NCBI RefSeq assembly: GCF_020687545.1
Contig: NZ_JAJEQX010000002.1
Location: forward strand, 1 to 64,000
Source: Ruminococcus turbiniformis
Lineage (GTDB): Bacteria; Bacillota; Clostridia; Lachnospirales; Lachnospiraceae
Direction: 5' to 3'
DNA length: 64,000 nucleotides
Part shown: positions 52,384 to 60,155 of the stretch, in pieces
Layout of the letters: every line of letters begins with the position of its first letter
Position numbering within the stretch: position 1 is the first letter of the stretch
Notes under the pieces: generated by a model
Told to the model about the DNA's origin: nothing
Databases searched by the model: none
Seen by the model: only the letters and a program-made list of their open reading frames with translations
Made by a program: the position numbers and the translations under genes

Positions 52384-53058
52384 ATGAGGGAACCAGCATT
52401 GAATCGATTTGAGAATAATATGACCAGACGGTTTGGGATGATGCTGACCGGAAATCTTTTTATCAGCATCTGTGTCGGATGCTACCGTTTAAGCGGGATG
52501 GGCGTTGACGCATTCACCTGCCTGAATCTCGGAATCAGCGGATTTATCGGCATGGGATTCGGAACATGGCAGCTTATCATGAATGTCTTCCTTTTTGTCT
52601 TCGTCATTATTTTTGCCCGCGGCCTGATCGGAGCGGGAACCATCGTCAATATGGTCTGTGTCGGCTATATTGCAGACTTTATGTGCTGGCTTGTGCTGGA
52701 TACGGCGGAGATAAACATGACTTTTGCGCTCCGCATTTTCATGCTCCTTCTGGGCTGTCTTTTCTCGGCTCTGGGCGTGGCGTTTTACATGGAGGCCGAC
52801 ATGGGACTTTCCCCTTACGACAGTGTGGCGCCGATTATTGAAAAACTGTCAAAAAACAGGATTCCGTTCCGGAACGCCCGGGTGATCGGCGATATCACCA
52901 GCGTGGTAACCGGCGTGATTTTCTGTCTGGCCGGCCGCGACAGCCTTGCGATGATCATCGGCGTCGGTACCGTGATCAATGCCTGCTTCAACGGGCCGCT
53001 GATCCAGTTTTTCAGAACCCACGTCAGCGAGCCCATGCTCAGGGCAAAGGCAGTCTGA
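52384..53058 (+). CDS. YczE/YitT-like membrane protein (DUF6198)
   Basis: A 224-residue protein with five or six membrane helices. The segment GDLGLSPYDS-type EADMGLSPYDSVAPIIEKLS and IGVGTVINACFNGPLIQFF match YczE-like proteins. It follows the alpha-galactosidase gene by eight bases, likely in the same transcript. The ribosome site is weak (GAAAGAT). Whether it transports anything is unknown. Confidence 0.8.
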   Translation: MREPALNRFENNMTRRFGMMLTGNLFISICVGCYRLSGMGVDAFTCLNLGISGFIGMGFGTWQLIMNVFLFVFVIIFARGLIGAGTIVNMVCVGYIADFMCWLVLDTAEINMTFALRIFMLLLGCLFSALGVAFYMEADMGLSPYDSVAPIIEKLSKNRIPFRNARVIGDITSVVTGVIFCLAGRDSLAMIIGVGTVINACFNGPLIQFFRTHVSEPMLRAKAV

Positions 53059-53191
53059 TCTGCCTGACCTGCATACGGACCGGCGTGCAGAGAAGCGTTT
53101 AAAAAAGCTGCTACGAATTTCCAGTTTAAAAGAGAAAATCCTCCACATACTATGGATGTAACATAAACAACCGGACAGCGGACGTATGAAA

Positions 53192-53237
53192 CCCGGCTGC
53201 AGATGAAAGCGGCGGATTACATACAGATGCAGCCGGG
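53192..53237 (+). repeat. Perfect inverted repeat upstream of the SASP gene
   Basis: CCCGGCTGCA (53192-53201) and TGCAGCCGGG (53228-53237) are exact inverse copies 26 bases apart, within the 250-base gap before the SASP gene. It may fold in the leader transcript or be a protein site. I see no confident promoter in this gap. Confidence 0.5.
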
Positions 53238-53306
53238 GATATGTTGCAAAAACAAACGAACGCAGCCTGAACAGACTGCGGAAGATGCAAAAGGAGGAAA
53301 TTGATC

Positions 53307-53513
53307 ATGGCAAGTCGTTCATCAAACAGAGCAGCAGTGCCTGAGGCAAAGGGCGCTCTGGACAAATTCAAGTACGAAGTGGCCAGCGAGCTGGGGGTAC
53401 CGTTATCTGACGGATACAACGGCGATCTCACATCCAAACAGAACGGATCTGTTGGAGGATATATGGTCAAGAAGATGATCGAACAGCAGGAAAAGCAGAT
53501 GGCTGGCAAATAG
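53307..53513 (+). CDS. Alpha/beta-type small acid-soluble spore protein
   Basis: A 68-residue spore DNA-binding protein. KGALDKFKYEVASELGVPL contains the FKYEVASELG core with the germination-protease site, and YNGDLTSKQNGSVGGYMVKKM is the second conserved region. It coats DNA in the forespore and protects it. GGAGG lies upstream of ATG 53307. It proves a sporulating lineage. A terminator follows. Confidence 0.95.
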   Translation: MASRSSNRAAVPEAKGALDKFKYEVASELGVPLSDGYNGDLTSKQNGSVGGYMVKKMIEQQEKQMAGK

Positions 53514-53538
53514 CCTTTTTCCCAAAATCGATGAGAAA

Positions 53539-53568
53539 AGTGCCCGGGATTGACCTGGGCGCTTTTTT
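53539..53568 (+). terminator. Terminator after the SASP gene
   Basis: AGTGCCCGGG (53539-53548) pairs with CCTGGGCGCT (53554-53563) using two wobble pairs, followed by TTTTT. Confidence 0.8.
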
Positions 53569-53621
53569 CTGATAAAATTCTGCGTAGTAAAAAAGCTGAA
53601 TTTTACCAGAGGTGTCGATTT

Positions 53622-54191
53622 ATGAGAGTGATTGCCGGAAGCGCAAGGAGCCTGAGGCTCAAAACCCCCGAAGGCATGGCTACAAGGCCGACCACGGACA
53701 GGATCAAGGAGACGCTGTTCAACATCATCGGTCCGTCCATGTATGACTGTACTTTCCTCGATCTCTTCAGCGGAAGCGGAGGGATCGGCATCGAGGCGTT
53801 AAGCCGGGGCGCAAGGGAAGCTGTTTTTGTGGAGAGCAGCCCGAAGGCCATGAAGTGCATCAAGGAAAACTTAACCTTCACCCGTCTTGCTCCGAAGGCA
53901 CTTACTGTCACGTCCGACGTCATGAACGCCCTCTGCCGGCTGGAGGGGGAAAAGGTCTTTGATTTCATTTTCATGGACCCGCCCTATGACCAGGGATATG
54001 AGAGGCGTGTGCTTGAGTATCTTTCGGAATCAGAGCTTGCGTACGAGGATACACTTATCATCGTCGAGGCTTCTCTGGACACAGATTTTTCCTATGCGGA
54101 GGAGATCGGCTTTTCGCTGATACGTGAAAAAAGATATAAGACAAACAAGCATGTATTTTTAGAGAGAGCGGGGAGAGAGGAAATATGTTGA
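53622..54191 (+). CDS. rsmD: 16S rRNA (guanine-966-N2)-methyltransferase RsmD
   Basis: A 189-residue SAM-dependent methyltransferase. [18 protein letters not shown] at the start, [15 protein letters not shown], the SAM loop [19 protein letters not shown] and the catalytic [11 protein letters not shown] motif identify it. ATG 53622 with AGAGGTG is used; the frame runs further upstream but without family similarity. It overlaps coaD by seven bases, as in Bacillus ylbH-coaD. Confidence 0.94.
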   Translation: MRVIAGSARSLRLKTPEGMATRPTTDRIKETLFNIIGPSMYDCTFLDLFSGSGGIGIEALSRGAREAVFVESSPKAMKCIKENLTFTRLAPKALTVTSDVMNALCRLEGEKVFDFIFMDPPYDQGYERRVLEYLSESELAYEDTLIIVEASLDTDFSYAEEIGFSLIREKRYKTNKHVFLERAGREEIC

Positions 54192-54676
54192 GAGCGATCT
54201 ATCCGGGCAGCTTTGACCCGGTTACATACGGGCATCTGGATATCATCCGCAGATCATGCAAAATCGTGGATGATCTCATCGTCGGAGTGCTGAATAATAA
54301 GGCGAAAATGCCGTTGTTTTCTGTGGAAGAACGTGTTAAAATGTTAGAGGATGTGACGAAAGAATTCGGAAATGCCAGGATCGTTCCTTTCGACGGGCTT
54401 CTTGTCGACTTTGCGTCGCGGATGGAAGCGGGACTGGTGATCCGCGGACTGCGCGCGATCACTGACTTCGAGTACGAACTTCAGATGTCGCAGACGAATC
54501 ATAAGCTGGAACCAAATGTTGAGACAATGTTTTTGACAACCGGAATTGAATATTCATATTTGAGTTCCACCACAGTGAGGGAGATAGCAGCCTTTGGGGG
54601 AGATCTGTCACAGTTTGTGCCGGAGGCTGTCGCTGAGGAACTTAAAAAAAAGATGAACGATAAAAGGAGAGTGTAA
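54185..54676 (+). CDS. coaD: Phosphopantetheine adenylyltransferase
   Basis: A 163-residue enzyme of coenzyme A synthesis that joins ATP and 4'-phosphopantetheine. [21 protein letters not shown] carries the TxGH nucleotidyl-transferase motif, and [20 protein letters not shown] the C-terminal ISSTxVR motif. AGAGAGGAAA lies upstream. Confidence 0.97.
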   Translation: MLRAIYPGSFDPVTYGHLDIIRRSCKIVDDLIVGVLNNKAKMPLFSVEERVKMLEDVTKEFGNARIVPFDGLLVDFASRMEAGLVIRGLRAITDFEYELQMSQTNHKLEPNVETMFLTTGIEYSYLSSTTVREIAAFGGDLSQFVPEAVAEELKKKMNDKRRV

Positions 54677-54679
54677 TTA

Positions 54680-55270
54680 ATGAGCAGTCGTATTGAGCAG
54701 ATTATCGAAGAAATCGAAGAGTACATCGACAGGGACTGTAAATTCCAGCCGCTGTCCACAACAAAAATCATCGTGAACAAAGAGCATCTGGATGAGCTTT
54801 TAAGAGAGCTCCGCATGAAAACTCCGGACGAGATCAAGCGTTATCAGAAAATCATTGCCAACCGTGACGCGATCCTCGCGGACGCTCAGGCAAAAGCAGA
54901 GGCCATGATCGAGGAGGCGCAGGTCCAGACAACTGAGCTCGTCAGCGAGCATGAGATCATGCAGCAGGCGTACGCGCAGGCAAACGAAATCGTGACACAG
55001 GCCACTGCTCAGGCTCAGGAGATTATCGACAATGCTACCGCTGACGCCAATGCGATCCGCATCGGCGCGATCCAGTACACAGATGATCTTCTGGCAAATG
55101 CGGAGAGCATCATCGGCCACACGCTTGACAGTTACACTACAAAGTATGACGGACTGATCAACTCCCTTCAGGAGTGCTACGACACCGTCAGATCCAACCG
55201 CGCGGAACTTGAGATTCCCGAGGAGGATACGGACGGATACGGTTCCGGCGACGGAAACAGTCAGGTATAA
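54680..55270 (+). CDS. Coiled-coil protein, DivIVA/ATP-synthase-B-like
   Basis: A 196-residue protein, almost wholly helical. Residues about 60-140 are a heptad-like, Ala/Gln/Glu-rich coiled coil (ADAQAKAEAMIEEAQ, QANEIVTQATAQAQEIIDNA) like those of DivIVA or V/F-type ATPase stalk proteins. The N-terminus (SRIEQIIEEIEEYIDRD) is conserved in Lachnospiraceae relatives as I recall. It directly follows coaD. Function is unknown; a role in division or envelope scaffolding is a guess. Confidence 0.75.
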   Translation: MSSRIEQIIEEIEEYIDRDCKFQPLSTTKIIVNKEHLDELLRELRMKTPDEIKRYQKIIANRDAILADAQAKAEAMIEEAQVQTTELVSEHEIMQQAYAQANEIVTQATAQAQEIIDNATADANAIRIGAIQYTDDLLANAESIIGHTLDSYTTKYDGLINSLQECYDTVRSNRAELEIPEEDTDGYGSGDGNSQV

Positions 55271-55271
55271 C

Positions 55272-56210
55272 CTAAAAAAACCGAATACAGAAGTATGCAA
55301 TGCAACTGGCTGCCGCTGCGGCAGTCAGTTTTTGTATGAGATAAGGAGTCATTTTAAGCCCGGTTCCCTGAATCATACAGCTCGTCTGTGCGGCTGCGCA
55401 TAACCCTCCGAAGGCGGAGAGCCCCGCAATCGCGGCGTATGAAAGCGCGGGATCTGCAATTCTGTCGTGGAGCATCACGACCCCGTTTGTGATCTCAAGT
55501 GACGGAAGAAGGAATCCGAGAAGCGGGATCTTCTCCCCGGGTGTTTCCATAAGCGCAATGAGAACCGAAAAAAAGATGATATACCCGCCCACTTTGACAA
55601 TCGATTCAAAACTGTCCATCATGCACCTGTCAAATGCCGCAAAATCAAGCCGTCTTTTATCCCCGGAGCCTTTTGGATCAGCAAGGTCTGGAAACGCGCC
55701 CCGACCTCCAAGATAAAACCGCCGGAATATCAAACTTGCAGCCGCCGGAACGAGCAGCAGAACTGCAAGTGTCAGCGAAAGAAGATCGCTGCGCCCGAGG
55801 GTCTTCCACACAATAAAATTCATGATAAAGACCGGGCTTATATTGTTGCAGAAGGAGAGCAGGTATTCCCCTTCCTCATAAGAGATCTTCCCCTCTCTTA
55901 AAAGATCCGCCGTCACTTTCGCTCCCATGGGATATCCGCAGAGAAACCCTGCCAGCACCGCAAAGGAACCGTTTCCCGACGTGGCAAATATTTTCCTGCA
56001 GATTCCTCCGAAGAGATAGGAGATCAGCTTAAGTCCTCCGCCTGCGAGCAGAAGAGAGGCAATCAGCATGAACGGGAACAGAGTGGGAAATACGATCTGA
56101 AACCAGAGGAGAAGCCCTTCCTCCGCCCCGTGAAAGACCTCGCGTGGGAAAGCGAGCATTGCGGCAAAGAGAAGCACCGCCCCGATTCCGCCCGGCAGCT
56201 GTCTTATCAT
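55272..56210 (-). CDS. ylbJ: Sporulation integral membrane protein YlbJ
   Basis: A 312-residue membrane protein with a nucleoside-recognition (Gate) domain pattern: LLWFQIVFPTLFPFMLIASLLL, LCGYPMGAKVTADLLREG and LSFCNNISPVFIMNFIVWK. YlbJ is needed for spore cortex formation in Bacillus, where it also lies next to rsmD-coaD. Its 3' end is convergent with the coiled-coil gene, one base away, and contains that gene's terminator. Confidence 0.9.
   Translation of the reverse strand: MIRQLPGGIGAVLLFAAMLAFPREVFHGAEEGLLLWFQIVFPTLFPFMLIASLLLAGGGLKLISYLFGGICRKIFATSGNGSFAVLAGFLCGYPMGAKVTADLLREGKISYEEGEYLLSFCNNISPVFIMNFIVWKTLGRSDLLSLTLAVLLLVPAAASLIFRRFYLGGRGAFPDLADPKGSGDKRRLDFAAFDRCMMDSFESIVKVGGYIIFFSVLIALMETPGEKIPLLGFLLPSLEITNGVVMLHDRIADPALSYAAIAGLSAFGGLCAAAQTSCMIQGTGLKMTPYLIQKLTAAAAASCIAYFCIRFF
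55304..55334 (+). terminator. Plus-strand terminator embedded in the 3' coding end of ylbJ
   Basis: AACTGGCTGCC (55304-55314) pairs with GGCAG-TCAGTT (55320-55330; one bulged base), followed by TTTTG. It would stop transcription from rsmD-coaD, yet it encodes the Ala-rich C-terminus of YlbJ on the other strand. Confidence 0.65.
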
Positions 56211-56299
56211 AATTTTCCGCCTCCTTTCCGTGTCTGCCGCGGCAGCCGCGCAGACCTGTTTTTGCTGTTTTCTGCTGCTTTCTGCCGTTTCTCAGCGCC

Positions 56300-56315
56300 A
56301 TATACAGCTGTATAT
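56300..56315. promoter_or_regulatory. 16-base perfect palindrome in the ylbJ / M23 divergent region
   Basis: ATATACAGCTGTATAT is perfectly self-complementary and lies about 90 bases upstream of the ylbJ start, between two divergent sporulation-type genes. A dimeric regulator could bind here. The rest of the 246-base gap has no gene that I can support. Confidence 0.45.
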
Positions 56316-56394
56316 AACTGATATATGACGAAGTTCTGCGCTTTATGAGCCCTTAGCTGGCGTTTGCTTCCTGCGCTGTCCGCCGCGAAGTGCC

Positions 56395-56422
56395 TCATAT
56401 CTCCCGGAAAGATTCATATACT
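56395..56422 (+). promoter_or_regulatory. Possible sigma-E-like promoter of the M23 peptidase gene
   Basis: TCATATC (56395-56401), 13 bases and CATATACT (56415-56422) resemble the mother-cell sigma-E pattern (-35 around CATATT, -10 around CATACAAT). The gene's start follows 35 bases later. Fit is partial. Confidence 0.35.
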
Positions 56423-56456
56423 GTAACAATATGGATTCGGGAAAGGAGTCTGCTTT

Positions 56457-57290
56457 TTGAGAACCTTTCTTCGCCTGTTTTTGCGGGATCTGTTTCTGCT
56501 CTTTCTCCTTGTGCTGTTCGCCTCCATCTGGCCGGCTCATCTCCGGTATGAAGGGGAGCTTTCCCGTCTTTCGGAGAAGACGGTTTCCTCCCCGGAATTC
56601 CGCCGCCAGAGTTTAAGTCCTGAGGCGGCCGAAACGATAGCGGCGCTTAAAAATCCGGGAGAATACCTGGCCGTGTACTGGCTGGAGAGCGATTTTAACA
56701 TGGAGACATCTCCTGTCTCTTTCGATGATGCATCCTCTCTCCGCGGCCGCTGGGATAAGCTTCCGGAATGGAGCAGTTATCTGAATGCCTGCCGGGCCGT
56801 GTGGGATGATCTCGCCTATTTTCCGGTTGCCCGCGACAGTACGGGAGTACTTTCGGTCTCTTTTGAGGACTCCTGGATGTTTGAGCGCACCTACCAGGGA
56901 GAACGGGGCCACGAAGGGACAGACATTATGCCGTCCGTGAACAAAAACGGGGTCTTCCCTGTGGTAAGCATGACTGACGGTGTGGTGGAAGAGAAGGGCT
57001 GGCTGGAACTCGGCGGGTACCGGATCGGCATCCGCGCTCCGAAGGGCGCTTACTTCTATTACGCCCACCTGGACTCCTACGCACAGATCGAGGTGGGAGA
57101 TGAGGTAAAAGCCGGAGACCTGCTCGGATTTATGGGAGATACCGGCTACGGAACGGAGGAGGGAACGCGGGGAAAGTTCCCCGTTCACCTCCATCTCGGC
57201 ATCTATATCTGTCCGGACGAAGAGGAGTTCAGCGTCAATCCGTACCCTGCGCTCTGCTATCTGAAAGAGAAAACCGTCAGTTTCCGATGA
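56457..57290 (+). CDS. Membrane-anchored M23 family metallopeptidase
   Basis: A 277-residue protein: an N-terminal membrane helix (FLRDLFLLFLLVLFASIWP), a helical region, then a LytM/M23 zinc-peptidase domain from about residue 150. Zinc and catalytic residues appear in GERGHEGTDIMPS (HxxGxD) and KFPVHLHLGIY (HxH). Peptidoglycan cleavage outside the membrane is expected; SpoIIQ-like and other spore proteins share this layout, but the identity is not certain. The start is TTG with AAAGGAG upstream. Confidence 0.85.
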   Translation: MRTFLRLFLRDLFLLFLLVLFASIWPAHLRYEGELSRLSEKTVSSPEFRRQSLSPEAAETIAALKNPGEYLAVYWLESDFNMETSPVSFDDASSLRGRWDKLPEWSSYLNACRAVWDDLAYFPVARDSTGVLSVSFEDSWMFERTYQGERGHEGTDIMPSVNKNGVFPVVSMTDGVVEEKGWLELGGYRIGIRAPKGAYFYYAHLDSYAQIEVGDEVKAGDLLGFMGDTGYGTEEGTRGKFPVHLHLGIYICPDEEEFSVNPYPALCYLKEKTVSFR

Positions 57291-57361
57291 ACCGGCGGAA
57301 AGGGTTCCGTCCGCGGAAAAAACATGTTATACTGTCCTTTGTGAAGTATGGAGGAAAAAAG

Positions 57362-58768
57362 ATGAATCTGCCAGCAGCATTTGAAGAAAAAATGAAGAGC
57401 CTTCTCGGCACGGAAGAATATGAAGACTATCTGAGATGTTTCGACGAACCGAGGTATTACGGACTCCGCGTCAACACTGCGAAGATCTCAGTGAAAGAAT
57501 TTTTGAAAATATCCCCCTGGCCCCTTGAGCCGGTTCCCTGGATCCGCAACGGATTTTACTATGACGGCGAGAGCTGTCATCCCGCAAGGCATCCTTACTA
57601 TTTTGCGGGACTGTACTATCTCCAGGAACCGAGCGCCATGACTCCGGCGGACCGGCTCCCCATCTCTCCGGGAGACCGCGTGCTGGACGTATGCGCCGCG
57701 CCCGGAGGAAAAGCGACGGAACTCGGCGCCCGCCTCTGCGGCGAGGGTGTACTGGCCGCAAACGACCTGAGCAGTTCCAGAGCCAAGGGACTTTTAAAAA
57801 ACCTGGAACTCTTCGGCATCGGAAATGTCCTTGTCTTAAGCGAGGAACCCGGAAAGCTGATTCCTTATTTCCGGGAATATTTTGACAAGATCCTCATTGA
57901 TGCGCCATGCTCCGGAGAGGGCATGTTTCGAAAAGACCGGAAAATGATCCGGGCATGGGAAGAGCACGGCCCGGAGTTCTTTTCAAAAATGCAGAAAAGC
58001 ATCGTCACCCAGGCAGCGCAGATGCTCCGGCCGGGCGGCATGATGCTCTATTCCACATGCACATTTTCCCCTGAGGAAAATGAGCAGACAGTCGAATACC
58101 TTTTAAAAGAATACCCGGAATTTTCCCTCTGTGAAATGGAAGGTTATGAAGGGTTCTGCCCCGGAATTGCGGACGCCGCGCTCACGCCGGATGCAGCGCT
58201 TGAAAAAACAGTCCGCATCTTTCCGCACCGCATGAAAGGCGAGGGACACTTCGTAGCTCTCCTGAAAAAAGGAGATGTCGGACCGGCCTGTGAAGAATTT
58301 CCCCCGGTCCGGACTTATGAGCGGCGCCAGTACAAAAAACCGCTTCCGGAAGAGCTCAGTGACTTCCTGAAACTCGTCAGAAGACCGCTGGATCCCTCCA
58401 GGATCGACATTCGCGCGGAGCGGGCATACTACATGCCGGAGGATCTCCCTGATTTGAGCGGGGTGCGGTTCCTTCGCACCGGACTTCTCCTCGGGGAGCT
58501 GAAAAAGAACCGCTTTGAGCCCAGCCAGGCTCTGGCCATGAACCTGAAAAAGGAAGAGTTTGCGAACACGGTGGACCTCTCCGCAGACGACGGCCGTGTC
58601 ATCCGCTATTTAAAAGGCGAGACGCTGGACTTAAGCGATCTTGTCTCACAGAAGGAAAAGGGCTGGTATCTTGTCTGTGTGGACGGCTATCCGCTGGGCT
58701 TCGGAAAACTGGGCGGACAGACGCTGAAAAACAAATATCTCCCGGGATGGCGGTGGCAGTCCGTATGA
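57362..58768 (+). CDS. RsmB/RsmF-type rRNA (cytosine-C5) methyltransferase
   Basis: A 468-residue SAM-dependent methyltransferase of the NOL1/NOP2/Sun group, close to RsmF (YebU). The SAM loop is VLDVCAAPGGKATELGA, the catalytic Cys residues are in IDAPCSGEGMFRK and YSTCTFSPEENEQTV. The C-terminal 170 residues include the RsmF PUA-like RNA-binding domain. ATG 57362 with GGAGG is preferred to the first in-frame start at 57287, which overlaps the peptidase gene. Confidence 0.9.
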   Translation: MNLPAAFEEKMKSLLGTEEYEDYLRCFDEPRYYGLRVNTAKISVKEFLKISPWPLEPVPWIRNGFYYDGESCHPARHPYYFAGLYYLQEPSAMTPADRLPISPGDRVLDVCAAPGGKATELGARLCGEGVLAANDLSSSRAKGLLKNLELFGIGNVLVLSEEPGKLIPYFREYFDKILIDAPCSGEGMFRKDRKMIRAWEEHGPEFFSKMQKSIVTQAAQMLRPGGMMLYSTCTFSPEENEQTVEYLLKEYPEFSLCEMEGYEGFCPGIADAALTPDAALEKTVRIFPHRMKGEGHFVALLKKGDVGPACEEFPPVRTYERRQYKKPLPEELSDFLKLVRRPLDPSRIDIRAERAYYMPEDLPDLSGVRFLRTGLLLGELKKNRFEPSQALAMNLKKEEFANTVDLSADDGRVIRYLKGETLDLSDLVSQKEKGWYLVCVDGYPLGFGKLGGQTLKNKYLPGWRWQSV

Positions 58769-59472
58769 AACTCCGGCTGGACAAGTACCTCTCCGACATG
58801 GGCTGCGGCACAAGGAGCCAGGTACGAAGGGATATCTCAAAAGGACTCGTCTCCGTCAACGGAGTCCCCGCAGGGAAAGCGGATTTAAAGATTGATGCCG
58901 GGACAGATCTCGTCACCGTGAACAACGTCCCGGTCGTTTACGAAAAGTATGAGTACTATATGCTCAACAAGCCGGCGGGAGTCGTCTCCGCAACCGAAGA
59001 CAGAAGAGACAGAACCGTCCTGGATCTGATCCGCGATAAGAAAAGAGATGATCTCTTTCCCGTGGGCCGCCTTGACAAGGATACAGAAGGGCTCCTTCTT
59101 ATCACAAACGACGGCGCCCTGGCACACCGCCTCCTCTCGCCCAAAAAGCATGTGGACAAAGTGTATTTTGCGCGAGTGCAGGGAGAAGTGACGGAGGCGG
59201 ACGCAGAGCTGTTCTCCCGGGGAGTCGACATCGGGGATGAGCGTCCGACGCTTCCCGCTGTCCTTGAGATCGTAAATTCCGGTGCCTGCTCCGAAGTTCT
59301 TCTTACTATCCGGGAGGGGCGGTTCCATCAGGTGAAGCGGATGTTTCACGCCGTCGGAAAGGAAGTTGTCTATTTAAAACGGCTTCAGATGGGGCCGCTG
59401 AAACTGGATGAAACACTGGCTCCGGGAGAGTACCGGAAGCTGAAGAAAGAAGAGGTAGATGCGTTATGCTGA
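58765..59472 (+). CDS. RsuA/RluB-family rRNA pseudouridine synthase
   Basis: A 235-residue enzyme. The N-terminal S4 domain (LRLDKYLSDMGCGTRSQVRR) binds RNA; the catalytic domain carries GRLDKDTEGLLLITNDG with the nucleophile Asp and EGRFHQVKRMFHAVGKEV. It makes pseudouridine in 16S or 23S rRNA. ATG 58765 shares an ATGA with the stop of the previous gene; an earlier ATG at 58747 is possible. Confidence 0.92.
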   Translation: MKLRLDKYLSDMGCGTRSQVRRDISKGLVSVNGVPAGKADLKIDAGTDLVTVNNVPVVYEKYEYYMLNKPAGVVSATEDRRDRTVLDLIRDKKRDDLFPVGRLDKDTEGLLLITNDGALAHRLLSPKKHVDKVYFARVQGEVTEADAELFSRGVDIGDERPTLPAVLEIVNSGACSEVLLTIREGRFHQVKRMFHAVGKEVVYLKRLQMGPLKLDETLAPGEYRKLKKEEVDALC

Positions 59473-60155
59473 CAGGGAAAAAAGCGGTCATATTCGACAT
59501 GGACGGAACCCTCGTGGACTCCATGTGGATCTGGCCCGAGGTGGACCGGATCTATATGGGAAAATACGGGCTGACCCAGCCGGATACTTTTCACAAGGAC
59601 ATTGAGGGCATGAGCTACACGGAGACCGCCCAGTATTTTGTCGACACCTTCCGGACACTGAACCGGACCCGCGAGCAGGTCATGCAGGAATGGCGGGAGA
59701 TGACGACAGATCTCTACGCGACACGCGTCTTCCCGAAACGGGGCGCCCTGGACTTTCTTAAGGCCATGAAAGCCCGCGGCGTCCTTCTCGGAATCGCCAC
59801 AAGCAACGACCGAAGCATCGCGGATGCGGCGCTGAATGCCCGGGATCTTGCCGGATACTTTGACTCTGTGAGGACTTCCTGCGAGGTGTCCGCGGGCAAA
59901 CCGGCCCCTGACGTCTATTTAAAGGTGGCGGAGGACCTCCGCGTTGATCCCCGGGAATGTCTTGTCTTCGAGGATGTCCCGAAGGGGATTCTCGCCGGGA
60001 AGAACGCGGGGATGGAAGTCTGCGCCGTGGACGATGAATTTTCCCGGCCGTGGGACAGCGAGAAGCGGCGGCTTGCAGACTATTTTATCCGGGATTATTA
60101 CGATATCCGGGACAATACTTACGAAAGGTGCGCACACAGAACTGATGAAACATAA
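59466..60155 (+). CDS. HAD-family phosphatase
   Basis: A 229-residue HAD hydrolase of the beta-phosphoglucomutase-like group. Motif I is IFDMDGTLVDSMWIW (nucleophile Asp), motif II LGIATSNDRSI, motif III SAGKPAPDVYLKVAEDL and motif IV CLVFEDVPKGILAGKNAGM. Substrate is unknown. It overlaps the pseudouridine synthase gene by seven bases and the next gene by 11. Confidence 0.88.
   Translation: MLTGKKAVIFDMDGTLVDSMWIWPEVDRIYMGKYGLTQPDTFHKDIEGMSYTETAQYFVDTFRTLNRTREQVMQEWREMTTDLYATRVFPKRGALDFLKAMKARGVLLGIATSNDRSIADAALNARDLAGYFDSVRTSCEVSAGKPAPDVYLKVAEDLRVDPRECLVFEDVPKGILAGKNAGMEVCAVDDEFSRPWDSEKRRLADYFIRDYYDIRDNTYERCAHRTDET

Noticed and set aside
59944-60144. 67-residue N-terminal extension of the YgiQ gene
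   Set aside because: It lies wholly inside the HAD gene, has random-looking composition, and YgiQ proteins start at the MKHKFLPVNK-type sequence.
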